Part shown: positions 11,010 to 23,383 of the stretch, piece after piece
Position numbering within the stretch: the stretch's first letter is position 1
How the letters are laid out: every line of letters starts with the position of its first letter
Origin: Volutella citrinella
Taxonomy: Eukaryota > Ascomycota > Sordariomycetes > Hypocreales > Nectriaceae
Direction: 5' to 3'
Length of the DNA: 64,000 nucleotides
NCBI GenBank assembly: GCA_034401135.1
Contig: JAWZSP010000006.1
Coordinates: forward strand, 558,001 to 622,000
The notes under the pieces: generated by a model
Databases searched by the model: none
What the model was told of the DNA's origin: nothing
What the model saw: the letters and a program-made list of their open reading frames with translations, nothing else
Translations under genes and position numbers: made by a program

Positions 11010-14000
11010 ATGACCAAGATGAAGGCGTCGTGGGCCGCGGCGCACCACGTGCCGGCCCTCAAGCAGGTCTGCGAAGGTGTTCGTGAGCGGGAAGCCTTCA
11101 TGTATGATTACCGGACCACCCGCGCCCCCGAGCCTCCTCCATTGATCCGTCTCTTGTTGCAGGTACTACCATCTGGCGCCGCCTTGCGCCGCGCGACCCG
11201 ACGATGACGACGGCTCCGTCACAACCGCCGAGCTATCGACGTCCAGTGACTTGATCCTCACTGCCCTTGCCCAGCTAGGCACCTACCAGACGGGGACAGA
11301 GCACGCCCTTGTGTCGCTTTTTGATGTGGACCACCAGTACGTGATAGCCGAAGCAACGCCAGCCACGTCCCTGACCCCATCAACCCCCGACGACAATGGT
11401 ACCCTCTGGCTATGCGGTGCCGCTATCCCTCGCCGCGATGGAGCGTGCGAGCTCCCGCTCCTTGGTAACCACCCAGTGCTTGACGTTGCCGAAGCCGAGA
11501 GCCACGATCCATCACAGCTTCCCCTCACCTTGTCTCAGGATCTCACCACCGATGCCCGCTTCTCCAACCGGCCCATCTGTCGGTCGGGCAGCAAGGGGCG
11601 CTTCTACGCCGCGGTGCCCATCAGGACGCGACGAGGTATCAACATTGGCGTCTACTGCGTCATGAATACGACGCCGGGAAAGTCCTGGACCGGCGAGTTC
11701 ACGCAGCGCCTGCAGGAAATATCGAAGGCCATCATGGATCACCTCGAGGCGCAAGCAGCGATGCACTTGACATGTAGAAATGAGCGGATGATCGAGGGTT
11801 TGGGATCTTTCATTGAGGGCAAGAATACCATTTCTACCTGGCCATTCGAGGCCACCAAAAGAAGAAACAGCATTGCCCTCAGCCCGACGCAGCTAAGAGA
11901 CCTACAGGCCCACGATTCAGAAGCGACATCTCCAGTTATTGATATTCCGCCCGAGTTTCGCCTTCCGCCATTAATCCATGGCCCTCAACATGAGCCTCTT
12001 CCACGGCAGGCCAGTGATCCGCTGCCTCAGCCACCCACCAAGCAGGTGCACGGCGTGGGTTTCGATTCAGAATCAGAGTTAAGCGAAGACGGGGATCCAG
12101 CAATTATTTTCTCAAGGGCTGCCAACATCATCCGGGAGTCGATCGACATTGACGGCTGCTTGTTCTTTGACGCTACAATGGGCTCTTTCAAATCTTCGAG
12201 CACAGCAGATAAGCGATACGACAGTTCGGACCATGCGTCCTCAACTAGCGGCCACGACGATGACCGGGGCGCCGAGTCTGACGAAGCGCTCGGGCGTCGC
12301 TGCCAGCTTCTTGGGTCTTCCACGCCCGAAAGCTCAAGGCATTGTAGGACAGCCAAGTCACACCGGGACGTCAAGCTCGCCGAGAAGTTCTTGTCCAAAC
12401 TGCTGCGACGCTATCCGAAGGGTAAGACGTTCAACTTTAGCGCCGACGGGGAGCTGCAACCGTCGGACTCGTCCGAGGACGATGGGCACCTGTCGCAACC
12501 ACCGGCCCTCAGTCACCCGTCGCCGCAGCAAGCCAAATCCCTGTCAGAGCCGGGCTCGCCCGGGTCTCGGCCCAAGCGGCGCCAAAAGACATGGAGCAGA
12601 CAGCGAGAGGGCACCATGATCCTCGAGGCCTTCCCCGGAGCCCGCAGCGTGGCGTTCGTGCCCATCTGGGACCCCAGGAAGCAGCGCTGGTACGCCGGGG
12701 GCTTCATCTACACCCACATGCGAAGCCGCATCTTTTCCCTCGACGCCGAGCTCAACTACCTGAGGGCGTTTGGCATGCTCGCCATTTCCGAAGTCCTACG
12801 CTTCACCACGCTGCTCGACAACAAGGCAAAGTCTGACGCCCTCGGGTCACTCTCCCACGAGCTGCGCTCTCCTCTGCACGGTGTGCTGCTGAGTGCCGAA
12901 CTGTTGATGGACACTGAACTCGACGTGTTCCAGGGCAATGCGGTCCATACCGTCGAGACGTGCTCCAGGACGCTGCTCGACACCATCGACCACCTTCTCG
13001 ACTATTCTAAGATTAATCACTTTGCGAAAGGGAAAGGCCATGGAAAGCACGGCAGGATGTCCCTAGTTACTGGCGGGGTGACGGATCGGAAACATTTTGG
13101 CTTGAAGCATCTGGGTCTCAACCTCCGGCTCGATCGCATCGTCGAGGAGGTCATGGAGAGTGTCTTTGCCGGCTTCAATTTTCAGCATTTTTCGATTCGG
13201 CAGCTCGCTGACGGACGGCGGAGGCCCAAATGCACAGATGTCGCGGCGAATCGGTCCCTAGACCTCGAGCAAGCCAAAGAGCAACTCGATTCGAAGCTCT
13301 TAGCTGATGACAAGATGCAGCTCCACTTCGCCAACGTTTCCCTCTCCCTTGCCATCGACCCCCTCCACGACTGGACCTACTTTGTGCAGGTCGGCGCATT
13401 CCGCCGCATTGTCATGAACATTTTCGGCAACGCGCTCAAGTACACGCACGAGGGCACGATAAAGGTTTCGCTCACTCGAGAAACACTCTCGATAAAGCCG
13501 GGGAAAAGGGAGCGGGCGGTTCGCTTCACAGTGCAGGATACGGGTTCGGGCATCGGCCCCGAATATCTCAAGCACGGCCTGTTCCAGTCGTTTAGCCAGG
13601 AAAACAGTCTCTCGCCAGGGACCGGCCTAGGCCTCAGCCTAGTGAAACAAATCACAACTCAGCTAGGTGGAAAGATCACGGTGGACAGTCAAGTCGGAGT
13701 CGGGACAGTCGTATCGGTTGTGCTTCCCCTGGAGCGCGCACCCCACTCACTTGATGGCGACAACGAGGCTGTCTCGGACGAGGACCGCGAGTTTGACGCC
13801 CGAGTCCAAGACCTCCGGGGTCTGCGCGTCCGCATGATTTACCCCTCCTCTGGTCACGGTGTTGGCACCCCCAGCCAGAGACGGATCCTGGAAGGAGTCT
13901 GTGCCAAGTGGCTGAAGCTGGAAGTCGTCTCGGATGCGCAATGCGCTGTCCTGGCACCAGACCTGATCCTCTGGTCACAGGATGCGCTGCCCAGCGACTT

Positions 14001-14815
14001 TGGTGAAAGCCAAAAACTGGGTTGCAGGCCCAACATTGTCATTTGCTCCAATGCCGTGGAAGCCTACCGTCAGGCCCAGCTTTATGAATCAACCGGAAAC
14101 GCTGGCATATTCGAATTCCTTTCTCAGCCGTAAGTCGGTGCTGAGCACGAAAGCATCTAATGTTCCTTATCTAGCTAACACCCATGGCAGCATTGGTCCC
14201 CGGAAGCTCTCAAATTCACTATTATTGGCTTATAGACGATGGATGGGCCTCCCCAAGTCCCCAGTAATCGGCGTCGTCAAAGATCCGAGTCCAAGGCCAC
14301 GGCCCAATCTACAAAACGGAACCCCAAGCACACGTCAGTCATCTGGAGACGACAAGGCCTTGCCGGGCCCAGTCCCGTCGACTCCGCCGACGGACCCCAC
14401 TACCGCCACTGACCTAAGCGTCATTTCAAGCCAAATTCTGGTTGTCGACGACAACAAGATCAACTTGAGGCTCCTATCGACTTACATCGGCAAGCTCGGC
14501 TACGCATACCGGACAGCCACGAACGGAAAGGAAGCAGTCGACAGGTTCGCTGAGAGCCCGCATTCATACAAGTGCGTCTTTATGGACATATCGATGCCGA
14601 TAATGGATGGGTTCGAAGCAACGAGGCGCATTAGAGAGCGCGAGTCTCTCGCCGGATTAGCTCCCGTGTCCATCATTGGGCTTTCAGGCTTGGCTTCGGA
14701 AGACGCCCAACGCGAGGCTGTTGGCAGCGGGATGGACCTATTCCTCACCAAGCCAGTCAAACTAAACACCCTCGCGGGTCTGCTCGCCTCGAGGGGGGTT
14801 CACCTCCATGGTTAG
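11010..14815 (+). CDS. Hybrid histidine kinase with GAF domain
   Basis: Signal-transducing kinase that autophosphorylates on His and passes phosphate to its own receiver, then to a phosphotransfer protein. 1227 aa in three exons: 11010-11101, 11163-14129 and 14191-14815. Order: short N-terminus with REREAFMYYHLAPP, GAF-like sensor at about 65-240, long disordered linker, HisKA with His596 in SLSHELRSPLH, HATPase with Asn783 in NIFGNALKY and DTGSGIGPEYL plus GTGLGLSLVKQ, then a receiver with Asp1152 in VFMDISMPIMDGFEA and conserved TKP. There are no membrane segments, so it is likely cytosolic. Three-exon joining matters: the receiver is in a separate frame, and the true start is 241 bp before the longest frame. 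The group of fungal hybrid kinases was not assigned. Confidence 0.9.
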
Positions 14816-15186
14816 GCGGTCTGCTCATGATCAATAGCAACCCCACCAGGGTCAGAAACAGGAACGCGATAAATATACTGCTATTTCAACCCACAATCAT
14901 GTCAACGTTTGGGGCAGAACTAACTACAGATCCGAATAGGTCGCTTAATGCTGTATAATTGCCTAATAAAACATTGCTCCATAGTCGTCGGCCGACGCAC
15001 TAATGCCATCCAAGCCCCCCTCAAACGCAGAATAATTGCCCAGCGCTTGGAACGCCACAAACGTTGAAAGAACTCAAAAAGAAAGAAAAAACGCCCGCCG
15101 CTCCAAGCTGATCAAGTCTCTTCTTTTCCTTCCATATTAGCGCACTCATCTTGCTAGAGGGGAGATTACGCCAAAAAGGCGGGAAA
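14816..15186. other. Convergent 3' region between kinase and rfeG-like gene
   Basis: About 370 bp shared by two 3' ends. AATAAA-like words occur near 14965. No gene is seen. Confidence 0.5.
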
Positions 15187-16156
15187 TCACAACGTATATG
15201 ACAAATGATCCGGCACTCCCTGTTGATCGTTTTCCCATGCAGTGTCATTAAAGAGAGAATTCCAAGGAATTTCACCAGTTAATAAATTCTGCTCAGAGTC
15301 TGGGCTCCAATTTATGGGACTCTGGCAGTCCAGATGGGGCGCCATTCCCCCATCCCAAAATTCTGGGTTCCCAGACGCCCTGCATGAATCGACAGGCAAG
15401 CTCGCGCTGGCGTCCATCCATGGGGGATCAAACAAAATAGGATCCAGGGCCTCTCCATCAAGTGTCTTTGCCTCGGGGGCTGGGCTGGCGGAAAACGAGA
15501 CTGTTTCGCGACTCAAGATTGAGGAAAGATTGACCGGGATGGCGGTCTGGGGCATTGGCCCGGCCTCGGACAGCGGCGTCTCGGATTCGGATCCGGACCC
15601 GTTGCTCAGTGGTGGTGGGCTGAATGCGTCCATGTTCCTTGTCGTGTCAACTGCATACGCCGCAGGGCCTGGCGAGTCTAATATCGGGACCGCGGCCGGA
15701 GCCGGGGCAGCTGAGTGGATGTCTTTGGTAGCCGACCACTGCCGGGAAAGCCCTTGGCTGACGTGGGGAAAATATTTGGCGAATTCGAGATGGACCTCGC
15801 TGTCGCGCCGGCTCTGGGCTCCTTGGTTCCAATGTACGGCGTCGTCCCTCTGGAGAAGTCGGGACCGTGGAAAGTCATCCTCCTCCTCGTAGACTTCTCC
15901 GCTCAGGACAATGGCCTCGGTTATGCGTAACGCTTTCCCGGTGCGCTTCTTGTGTACCTCGCTCGCCATCCGGGCTGACTGGAGGCGAGCCTCGAGGCTG
16001 CGATCGGATCGTCTCGACGCGGCGACATAGGCACGTTCTTGGTTCTGCTCATGCGACCGCTGGGTCTGGAAGGTCAAAGCGCGTGTTAGAGCAGCAGAGA
16101 AGGGGTAGGGGGAAGAGGGACAAGCGTACCGTTTCTGGGGGAGGATCCGAATACAT
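15187..16156 (-). CDS. rfeG: RfeG-type putative transcription regulator
   Basis: 301 aa. A 27-nt first exon, 16156-16130, encodes MYSDPPPET and is joined across a 64-bp intron to 16065-15187. The diagnostic block is in the first 60 residues: HEQNQERAYVAASRR, followed by SLEARLQSARMASEVHKKRTGKALRITEAIV split over residues 27-60, then acidic EEEDD. This matches the conserved fungal family named after RfeG. The rest is low-complexity Ser/Pro-rich sequence with an acidic C-terminus, a plausible activation region. I see no classic zinc cluster or leucine zipper, so DNA binding is assumed from the family name only. The symbol is by family resemblance. Confidence 0.75.
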
Positions 16157-18381
16157 AGCGTAGACGGGGCGTATTTAGGGTGGGGAATTCAGTCGTATGA
16201 AGACGATCAAGTCCAAGAGCTGTGACAGATGTATCGAAGAATTGAAGCCTTCTGGAAGCTGCAGTTGTGCAGTAGAGTGTGAGTGCTGGTGGAGGCATGA
16301 AGAAGAGGAAAGACGATGATGATGTTGGAAAGGGCTCAAGTTTTTGGTTATGCAGCGACCGTGCTAACAAACTGGTCTCATCGTCGCGATCGTCGATGTC
16401 AACCATCTCGATCGATCGGTTTGTTCTGACCTAGGCCCGTCGTCATTCGGGCAGCCTAGCGGGTAGCAGGCGGGCTCCGCCCCGTGCAAGACCGCGCAGC
16501 TTGTGCTCCGGTGCCATGTTCCCAGACACTCCGCCCCCGCGGGCCGCCAATGGTGGGCCGCTACAGGGCACACACACACCAACTCAGCAAGTCCCGTCTG
16601 CTGCTTGTCGCACCTGCTACCATCGCTGACATCACTGCCCGCCCAGCACGCCAATGAAATCACGGCCCCTGGACGCCGGTCACAGTGGCCCGCGGGCATC
16701 TTTCAGAAGGAAGCCCGCTAATTGTACGCCTCTTCCTCCCGCTGTTGCCAGCGACCTGCCCTGAGACGACGTCTCGGTCGACGGCACAACAGCTCCGGGC
16801 GTCCCCTTTCCAGGCCTTCACTTGACCCCGCCCTCTCTTCCAGTTCCACCAGAGACCCGTCACCTCCCGCCACCACCCAACTTTTGTCTGTGCACGCGAC
16901 CCCTCCGGAGTAAACCCTCCGTCCCATACGCACTTTGCCTCCTGCCTGTTCCAGCACCAGCAGCCACACGCATCTAGCACATTGTGCAAAATATGAAAAT
17001 TGTGCCACATAGCTAGTGCTGTCCTAGCCAAGATGCTCACCTCGTCGGCCGCGCGCTCCAGCACTTACCCTATGGCGAGTGGCTATGAGTGCTAAGAGCA
17101 CGGAAACTCAGGTGATTTGGGAGAAGCGGGTGACTAATTCCGTTGACCTCGATGTTTACTCTAGTCAACTTGCAGATGAGTCCGGGGTTGTAACATATAT
17201 TTTGTTGCAGCTCCCATCACCACACCCCGCAACCACAGCCAAAGAGTGCTAGCTGCGATAGCTTCGCAACCGCGCTTCCTGTGGCGCAACTTGCAAGGAG
17301 CTCTCTGGCCAATAGGCAGCCGTTGATCCAGCGATTCGCAAGAACAGCCGGGATTTTAGGCGGCTTTGAGCGCTGAGTAGCAGAAGCTGAGGGCAGGCTT
17401 CAGGACAAGAAAACAATAATACCAAGAGACACATAGAAAAACCGCGACTGGCTAACTAATACCAATTAATTGAAGGCAAAAGTACGTGCCGTTCAATTAG
17501 CTGAGTAACTAAAAGACTCTCTACCGTGGATTAAAACTCTGAACGAGGCCCCATCCGCTACCACAATATCTAGCACGGTTTCGTACACGAGGGGGAAAAG
17601 GGCCACACTAAATCTCGTTATTCAAGACAAAACTGCCCAAGCCAACATATTTCAACGTTTGTAAAGGTTCCATCCACCTAGACTTTGAGTCCGTGGCTGC
17701 AAACTGCTTGGCATAGCCCTCAACTCCGTGAGCCAGGAGGGGATTTCAGCTACATGGACATGTAGCCGAAGAATGAACCATACACCCGGCGCAGTCAGCA
17801 ATCGCAGGTAACTGATCCATAGGTACCAAAGTAGCAATATATTGCGTGGCTGCTATGTCCTCGCTAAGAAGTCGATTACGCGTTTCCTCAGCCATGAAGC
17901 CATGTCGTGAATTCGGAATTCAGGATCAATCGGATCAGACGACAAGCACCCTCAGATGAGAATTAAAGGCCAAAAGCGGGTTGCGTTCAAGACGAATGTC
18001 CAAGAGGGGAAATTAATGGACATCCTGCACTAAATTTAAATGCTGGCGAAATCCCATGGCAGGGGTGTGTGATAATTTAGGAGATACAAGGCTTGAGTGG
18101 AGTCGCGGGAGGAATCGCCCTCACCCCAGATTCGTTGCCAGAACTTGGCTTAGCAAGGTAAGAAATCCAGATGCGTTTCACATTAGACATCACCCATGAT
18201 TTCGATACAACTGGGTTGGATTCAATTAGATTCATCGGAATCCTTTCCAGCACATATATCTGCGTCTCGTCACCTCCCTCTTTTCTAGTCCTCATACTCA
18301 CAAGTCACTACCTCATCACCACACTCTTTATCTCATTCGTCATTTCCAATCAATCAAGACCGTTCTTTACACTCCATCACA
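16157..18381. other. 2.2-kb gene-poor region
   Basis: The first 250 bp are the promoter side of the rfeG-like gene. From about 16,700 to 17,050 the plus strand is strongly pyrimidine-rich and G+C-rich, like a fungal 5' leader, and is followed at 17031 by an ATG opening a frame of only 20 codons. It may be the promoter and leader left from a lost gene. From 17,100 to 18,050 the sequence is A+T-richer, with no defensible frame. The last 300 bp serve the small secreted protein at 18382. Confidence 0.45.
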
Positions 18382-18883
18382 ATGCGCTCTACTCTCTTTT
18401 TCCTGGCCGCTAGCCTGAGCGCTGTTGCTCTTGCAGCCCCCACAGAGCCTGACGCCGTCACGCTGGTCAACGTCGAGATCTGTATGTCAACACCAGTACA
18501 TGGAAAGCGGCATGGCTAACTCGCACAGGTAACAACGGACACGACGACACCGGCACCGGCTGCACCACTCTGGTGGTTCCGACATACACCGGCGCCCCAT
18601 GGTATGACATTCCGGCTCCTTACTGCGGCAACCTTCGGTCTTTCAAGACAGATGGCATCAACTGCAATACATACGATTCCGACAAAAAGACTACGTGCGC
18701 CCTGCCCTACGTGTTGCATTCGGCAGAGCTATGCTAACATGCCGTTTTTTTTTTAGAAACAACTATTCCGGTGTCGATCAGAACGTGCTTTACAGCATTG
18801 AGGGCGGTAACATGGGTGATATTGGCAGGACCTGCCAGCTCAGGTGCTTTAACTTTCCCCGCGCTAGCGGCCACATCGTGTAA
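18382..18883 (+). CDS. Small secreted cysteine-containing protein
   Basis: 130 aa in three exons, 18382-18481, 18529-18694 and 18757-18883. The signal peptide covers about residues 1-20 (MRSTLFFLAASLSAVALA). The mature part has six cysteines: one at EICNN, one at TGCTT, then APYCGN, INCNT, RTCQL and RCF. This would allow three disulfides. It is rich in Gly, Asn and Tyr, has no known enzyme motif, and ends SGHIV. The second donor is GTGCGC, and the second acceptor follows a T10 tract. It has the size and build of fungal effectors or secreted antimicrobial-type proteins, but I assign no function. Confidence 0.75.
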
Positions 18884-19525
18884 TATTTGAGAGCACTCGG
18901 ATATTTCAATAGTATCAAACATCTTTCTTCTCTCGTTCAGATTCCTAGTATTTGGCGTGTTGCATCGGGCACACGGCTTCACATTGCAAATCTTATTCCA
19001 TATGACCTACGCATCTACGATCCTAGAACGGATTTTTCTGAGTATCCAGCGCAGTGAGAGCGTGATGTGCTTTGAACAAGTGATCCACTAGGGCCACGAC
19101 AATGGTGGCCAGCCAAGCTACTTCTCGGCATGTCGGAAAGACTCACATAGCCAGAGATCCATTGTCATGCTTAATCTACGCGACTTAGGTGCTTCCATGA
19201 TGAACATTTTATGTATGCAATTTATCTCCCTTCATTTATTCGAGGCGTTTTCACTCCCAAACCGTGCAATGATAGATTAACAGCACGTGTTCTACCACCT
19301 ACTCTAACCAGTTCAACAACTGACGCCTTGAGACGCTCCATCACTGTGCTTGCAAATGGTTGTCGTATACTAGAATTTCATCGTTACAAATGTGGATCAA
19401 CGGAAATCTCTGAGAGACCAGCTCCATGACTCAAAAGTTCATTTTCGAGTAAGTAAATCAGTCGTCGCCACAACAGGAACCCAAGACTCCAGGGCCTCCT
19501 CCTCACCACCACTCAGTCCCGTTTC
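18884..19525. other. Convergent intergenic region
   Basis: About 640 bp between two 3' ends. No gene or repeat is seen. Confidence 0.5.
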
Positions 19526-21315
19526 CTAGTCCTTGATTTCATCACAGGGGTATCCTTCCCACGTTTTGGACTTGCTAAAGGCTGCGGACCAGTTCCTGAA
19601 GGCTTCGAGAGGCCCGCAAACGGGAATGTTGAAGACGCCGGGCGTGTCGTAGCCTCTGTCCACAATTTGGCTGATGATATTCTTATCGCTGGCCGAGTCC
19701 TGGTTGAGCTTGGTGTTCCTCTTGTTCTTCTCACCGTTGGCCTTCCACGTGTTGACAGATCCCCGGACAATCTCCTCCACCTTGAGTCCTCCCCACGCGG
19801 TGCCGTCCAGCTGGCTGGCGCCGGGAAGATCCATGAAATCCTCCATGCACTCAGCGACGTCTCCGTTGTACTTGCAGTTCTTCTCCGGGTCGGGTGCGCT
19901 GGAGAGAATGTACATGATGCCGTCAATGCAAGCACCATACTTAGTCTTGGACGCATCATTGCCGTTCATGAATGGCTTATCGCAGCCCTTGTAGCGGAGG
20001 ACAACGGGTCCGAGCGGCAGGTTTGAGAGGCTCCAGGCACGGGGAATCAGGTCGGCATACATTGCCTTTTTGGCCTGCTCCTTGAGAGCAGTGATGCTTA
20101 AATCGCCCTTTTCATCCTTGGGGTTCCCGGCGAAGGGGGATGCCGCTAATTTGCCACCCTTGATAAGCCTCTCCAGATCCTGGAGGGCAGCGGGCTCTCC
20201 GGAAAAGATATACTTGGCATACTCGCTAATGGCCATACCCCACATCTGAACCATGGCTCCGAGACGCAAGTTCATGTCGTCGTCCGCGACCTTTCTGGCC
20301 TCCGCAGGGAAAAGGTCTCTGGTCAGGGTAAGACCCGAGGTCACTAGGCCGTTGCTTGTATCCTTGGCCCATCCGTTGATGTCAGTGTTGTCCCACTTAT
20401 CCTTCTCCGCCTGGGCCTTCTTGAACTCGGGGGAGTCCGGGTGGCCCTTGGGCTGCTGCTTCATAACCGGAAGAGATCGAGCACCCATATTCCACATTGG
20501 GGCAGCTGCCAGGAGGAAGAACACCATGACAATATCGATGATGATCCTTGCTCCCAAGCTGGGGTAATCCATGGGGGCGAAGATCTGACCGAACTGGGGA
20601 ATGGAGGACTGGACATCGGATTTGGCCGCGTACATGGCCTCATGAAAGTTCCAGAGCATCTGGTTTGAAGTTAGAAGGAGCCGTAGAGCGGGAGAGATGC
20701 AATAGCACGTACATTATTCAAGACGACGAAGGAGTTGAGAATTTGATATCCAGCTAGCTATGTGTTAGCGAGCTTTGCCCAGGTGGGAAATCAATGGCCA
20801 TCAATATTACCAGGGTAGAGGGTATTCTCGCATTGAGCCATCTGCGTGCATCCGTTGTTGTCGTTGAGCACCTGGCAGTCCATGTTCTCGACACCGTGGA
20901 GCTTGTTGCTCTACAATACATGTCAGCATGTACCCGGGTGGCCCCGTTTCTTCATACTCACAATCCAGCGTACAAAGGGCAGTTTAGCTGTACCAGCTTC
21001 TTTTTCGTAGCTCCACCACAGGGTAAGGTTGGTCCAGAGCTGGTTGCCCCAGACGCCGCCGAAGCGCTCCCAAGCCGGCAGCTCAGCATCCTCAATCACC
21101 CTGTCTGTGCATTGAGATCCCTCAATAGCCTCTCGGCAGGTTCTCGCCTTGTGTTGGAAGCACTCGACGTTGCTCATCTCTGCCGGGCAAGGCTTGTCAC
21201 AGGGTTCGATGCGTACGCCATAGTTAGTCAGGCGCATCTCCGGCGTGTTTGTGTCAACCTGAGCCAGAGCGCCATGTAGCAGAGGACCGGCGAGGAGGAT
21301 ATTCTTCGCGAGCAT
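19526..21315 (-). CDS. Secreted or membrane protein of unknown function
   Basis: 542 aa in four exons: 21315-20962, 20910-20811, 20753-20713 and 20659-19526. The third exon is only 41 nt. The signal peptide is MLAKNILLAGPLLHGALAQ. The N-terminal part has paired cysteines (EPCDKPCPAEM, VECFQHKARTC) and an N-glycosylation site (NLT). A hydrophobic stretch at about 199-219, RIIIDIVMVFFLLAAAPMW, looks like a membrane segment in the middle of the protein. The C-terminal half is mostly polar, has more cysteines and ends GYPCDEIKD. It resembles uncharacterised fungal secreted proteins, but I name no family. It is on the opposite strand to the small secreted protein, tail to tail. Confidence 0.75.
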
Positions 21316-22918
21316 ATTTGAATGAAGCTAGGATGGAATCGATACCTGCGGGTGGAATGAGAGCCTTGGTTGTCGGCGTCGCCGCTCTTTAAAGCCTATT
21401 TTTTTGTGATGCTGTGGCCAGGGCAAGCTGCCAAGCACGAATAGCCTCGAATCCTTTCAGCATCTTCTCTCCGGTGATTGCACTAAACTAGGACTCTTTT
21501 GAGTGACCGAGTCCGTAGGGTGGCTTGGAGGATTGAGCCGATCTGCAATGACGGTCCAGGTCTTCAACCTAAATCGCACCTCCACGTGGGGAAGTGAGCG
21601 ACTCTTCTTGGACCGATCCATGCTACGGATTCCCTCATCCAGACCGCAGCTGTTGGTAGCGTAGCGAGGGAATCCTGTTAATCTCTTAGACCAATCAATC
21701 TCGTCTTGACTGTCACTCTCCGCGTGAACACGAAAAGCCTCGCATTGACACACTACATTTAGAAAAATTACGCACCACTTTCCAAAATCGGCACATCAGG
21801 GGTAGAAAACGAACCATCAGCATACTCGTGTTGACCTCTGAAATAGCATCGTCAAACAACATGCAATTCCGTCCCTTTACGCCACCGAGCGAACGGCTCA
21901 CACCCAAAGCCATGAGCATATCATTTTGGTACTTCTACCCTCTCGTCCTGACAGACCAGTACGGATGGCGGCAGATGGATCATTGGCGTGGGATCGCCAT
22001 CCAATCTGATTGTCTGAAGCCCAGCGCCGTTTACACTCACTATTATGGTTATTCTTGTTTCCGGACCCGACATTGTGGCTGAAACAGCTGGGGAAAGGGG
22101 CTCACAGAGTATTGTGTGATTTTGAAATATGTCATCCCCATCCGACAACTTGACGCGTGTCCCAGCGCTCGTCTAGTTGGAGTTTTCCAGAATCCTGCCG
22201 CGACGAACCTGTAAAGCCTTGGTCCTCGGCCACGTGCCTGCCACTTGAGTAAGGATCGGCGCCATTGTTGAAGGGATCCCTGAGGTGTCAATCGCCAAGA
22301 GCGATGTTTAGTGGGCCATTTCTGGGGTATGATGCTGCATTGGGCAGTCCGTATTGTGACACCACACCACACGACATGGCAATATTGAGTCGTCGAGCGC
22401 AATCGGGGCTGCAAGGCACTACTTGATCCCTCAGGTAGAATCACGAATTGATACTTGGTAAAATCCAATACCTTCATTGGCCACCAGGCTCTCTTGGCGT
22501 CATCGGCAGTCGTCGTAAGCATGCTGGGCATCTATCTATAGCTCTGGGATCAAGCACAGACCTGCCTGACACAGGAGTATGCCACGGGAATATGGCTTGA
22601 TAAGTAAAAACGAGGCCAAGAAGAGAAGACACGAGAGCAGTACGCCAGCGCGTTTATGGACAATCATCGAGAGAGGTCATCTCGCAAAGGGACGCGGAAA
22701 CTGGATAGTGACGCAAACACATTTCATAAAGAACCAGGGTGGGATACCTATTTTGAAGTGGCTTGCTCAACCTTTTCATGACCAGATTTTTCTCTGCCAT
22801 CTTACGCTTTAATATCATACCCGGAGAGAGGAAATTTTTTCTGCTTTAGAAAACGGACGCGCGGATGCGGATGGATATAATACGACATATGGGTACGTAC
22901 CCACATCAGCAATTGCAA
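21316..22918. other. 1.6-kb gene-poor region up to the tRNA gene
   Basis: Holds the promoter of the 542-aa gene. Frames up to 160 codons occur on the minus strand near 22049-22531, but they lack motifs and look random. There is nothing else I can support. Confidence 0.45.
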
Positions 22919-22999
22919 GCCCTTATAGCACAGTGGTAGTGCGTCACACTTGTACCAAAGGCAATGTGAAGGTCCGTCGTTCAATCCGGCGTGGGGGCT
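22919..22999 (+). tRNA. tRNA-Thr (anticodon TGT) with 9-nt intron
   Basis: Cloverleaf drawn by hand: acceptor GCCCTTA pairs with TGGGGGC with two G-T pairs; D arm GCAC/GTGC with loop AGTGGTA; anticodon stem TCACA/TGTGA; T stem CGTCG/CGGCG with loop TTCAATC; discriminator T. The anticodon loop is nine bases too long. Removing CCAAAGGCA after position 37 leaves CTTGTAA, with anticodon TGT for codon ACA. A T6 run at 23004-23009 is a likely Pol III terminator. Confidence 0.9.
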
Positions 23000-23003
23000 T
23001 TGA

Positions 23004-23009
23004 TTTTTT
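23004..23009 (+). terminator. Pol III T-run terminator of tRNA-Thr
   Basis: Six T residues start five bases after the tRNA 3' end, the usual RNA polymerase III stop signal. Confidence 0.7.
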
Positions 23010-23383
23010 GCCTTTTTCATTGGCCCAAAGTCGGGTGGGGCACTCTCTCTTTTCTTCAACAGACAAAAAGGCGCCAAAAACAAAGTCCGCTCAATTGCCC
23101 CACACTCTTTTGACTGCCTATATTCTATATTCAGCCGGAGATGTGAGCGTATTACGGGCGAAGGTAGAGTTGAAGCGCATCCTTTCTCAGTTGGGTGCTC
23201 ACCAGATCCATCAACAGTGCCAACGGAGTCCGGACCCAACTACTCGACAGGGTACGGGACAACTTGTTGTCATTTTTAGCTGGCGGCCGCCGTCTAGTCC
23301 ATTCGTTCTAGCGGCACCCTGAAAAGCCACGTCTCTGTCTAACTCTACCGCGGGCACTTTCTCACGAGGCATACCGCGACAGC
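23010..23383. other. Intergenic, promoter side of DUF4419 gene
   Basis: About 370 bp. No gene is seen; it holds the upstream region of the DUF4419 gene. Confidence 0.45.
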
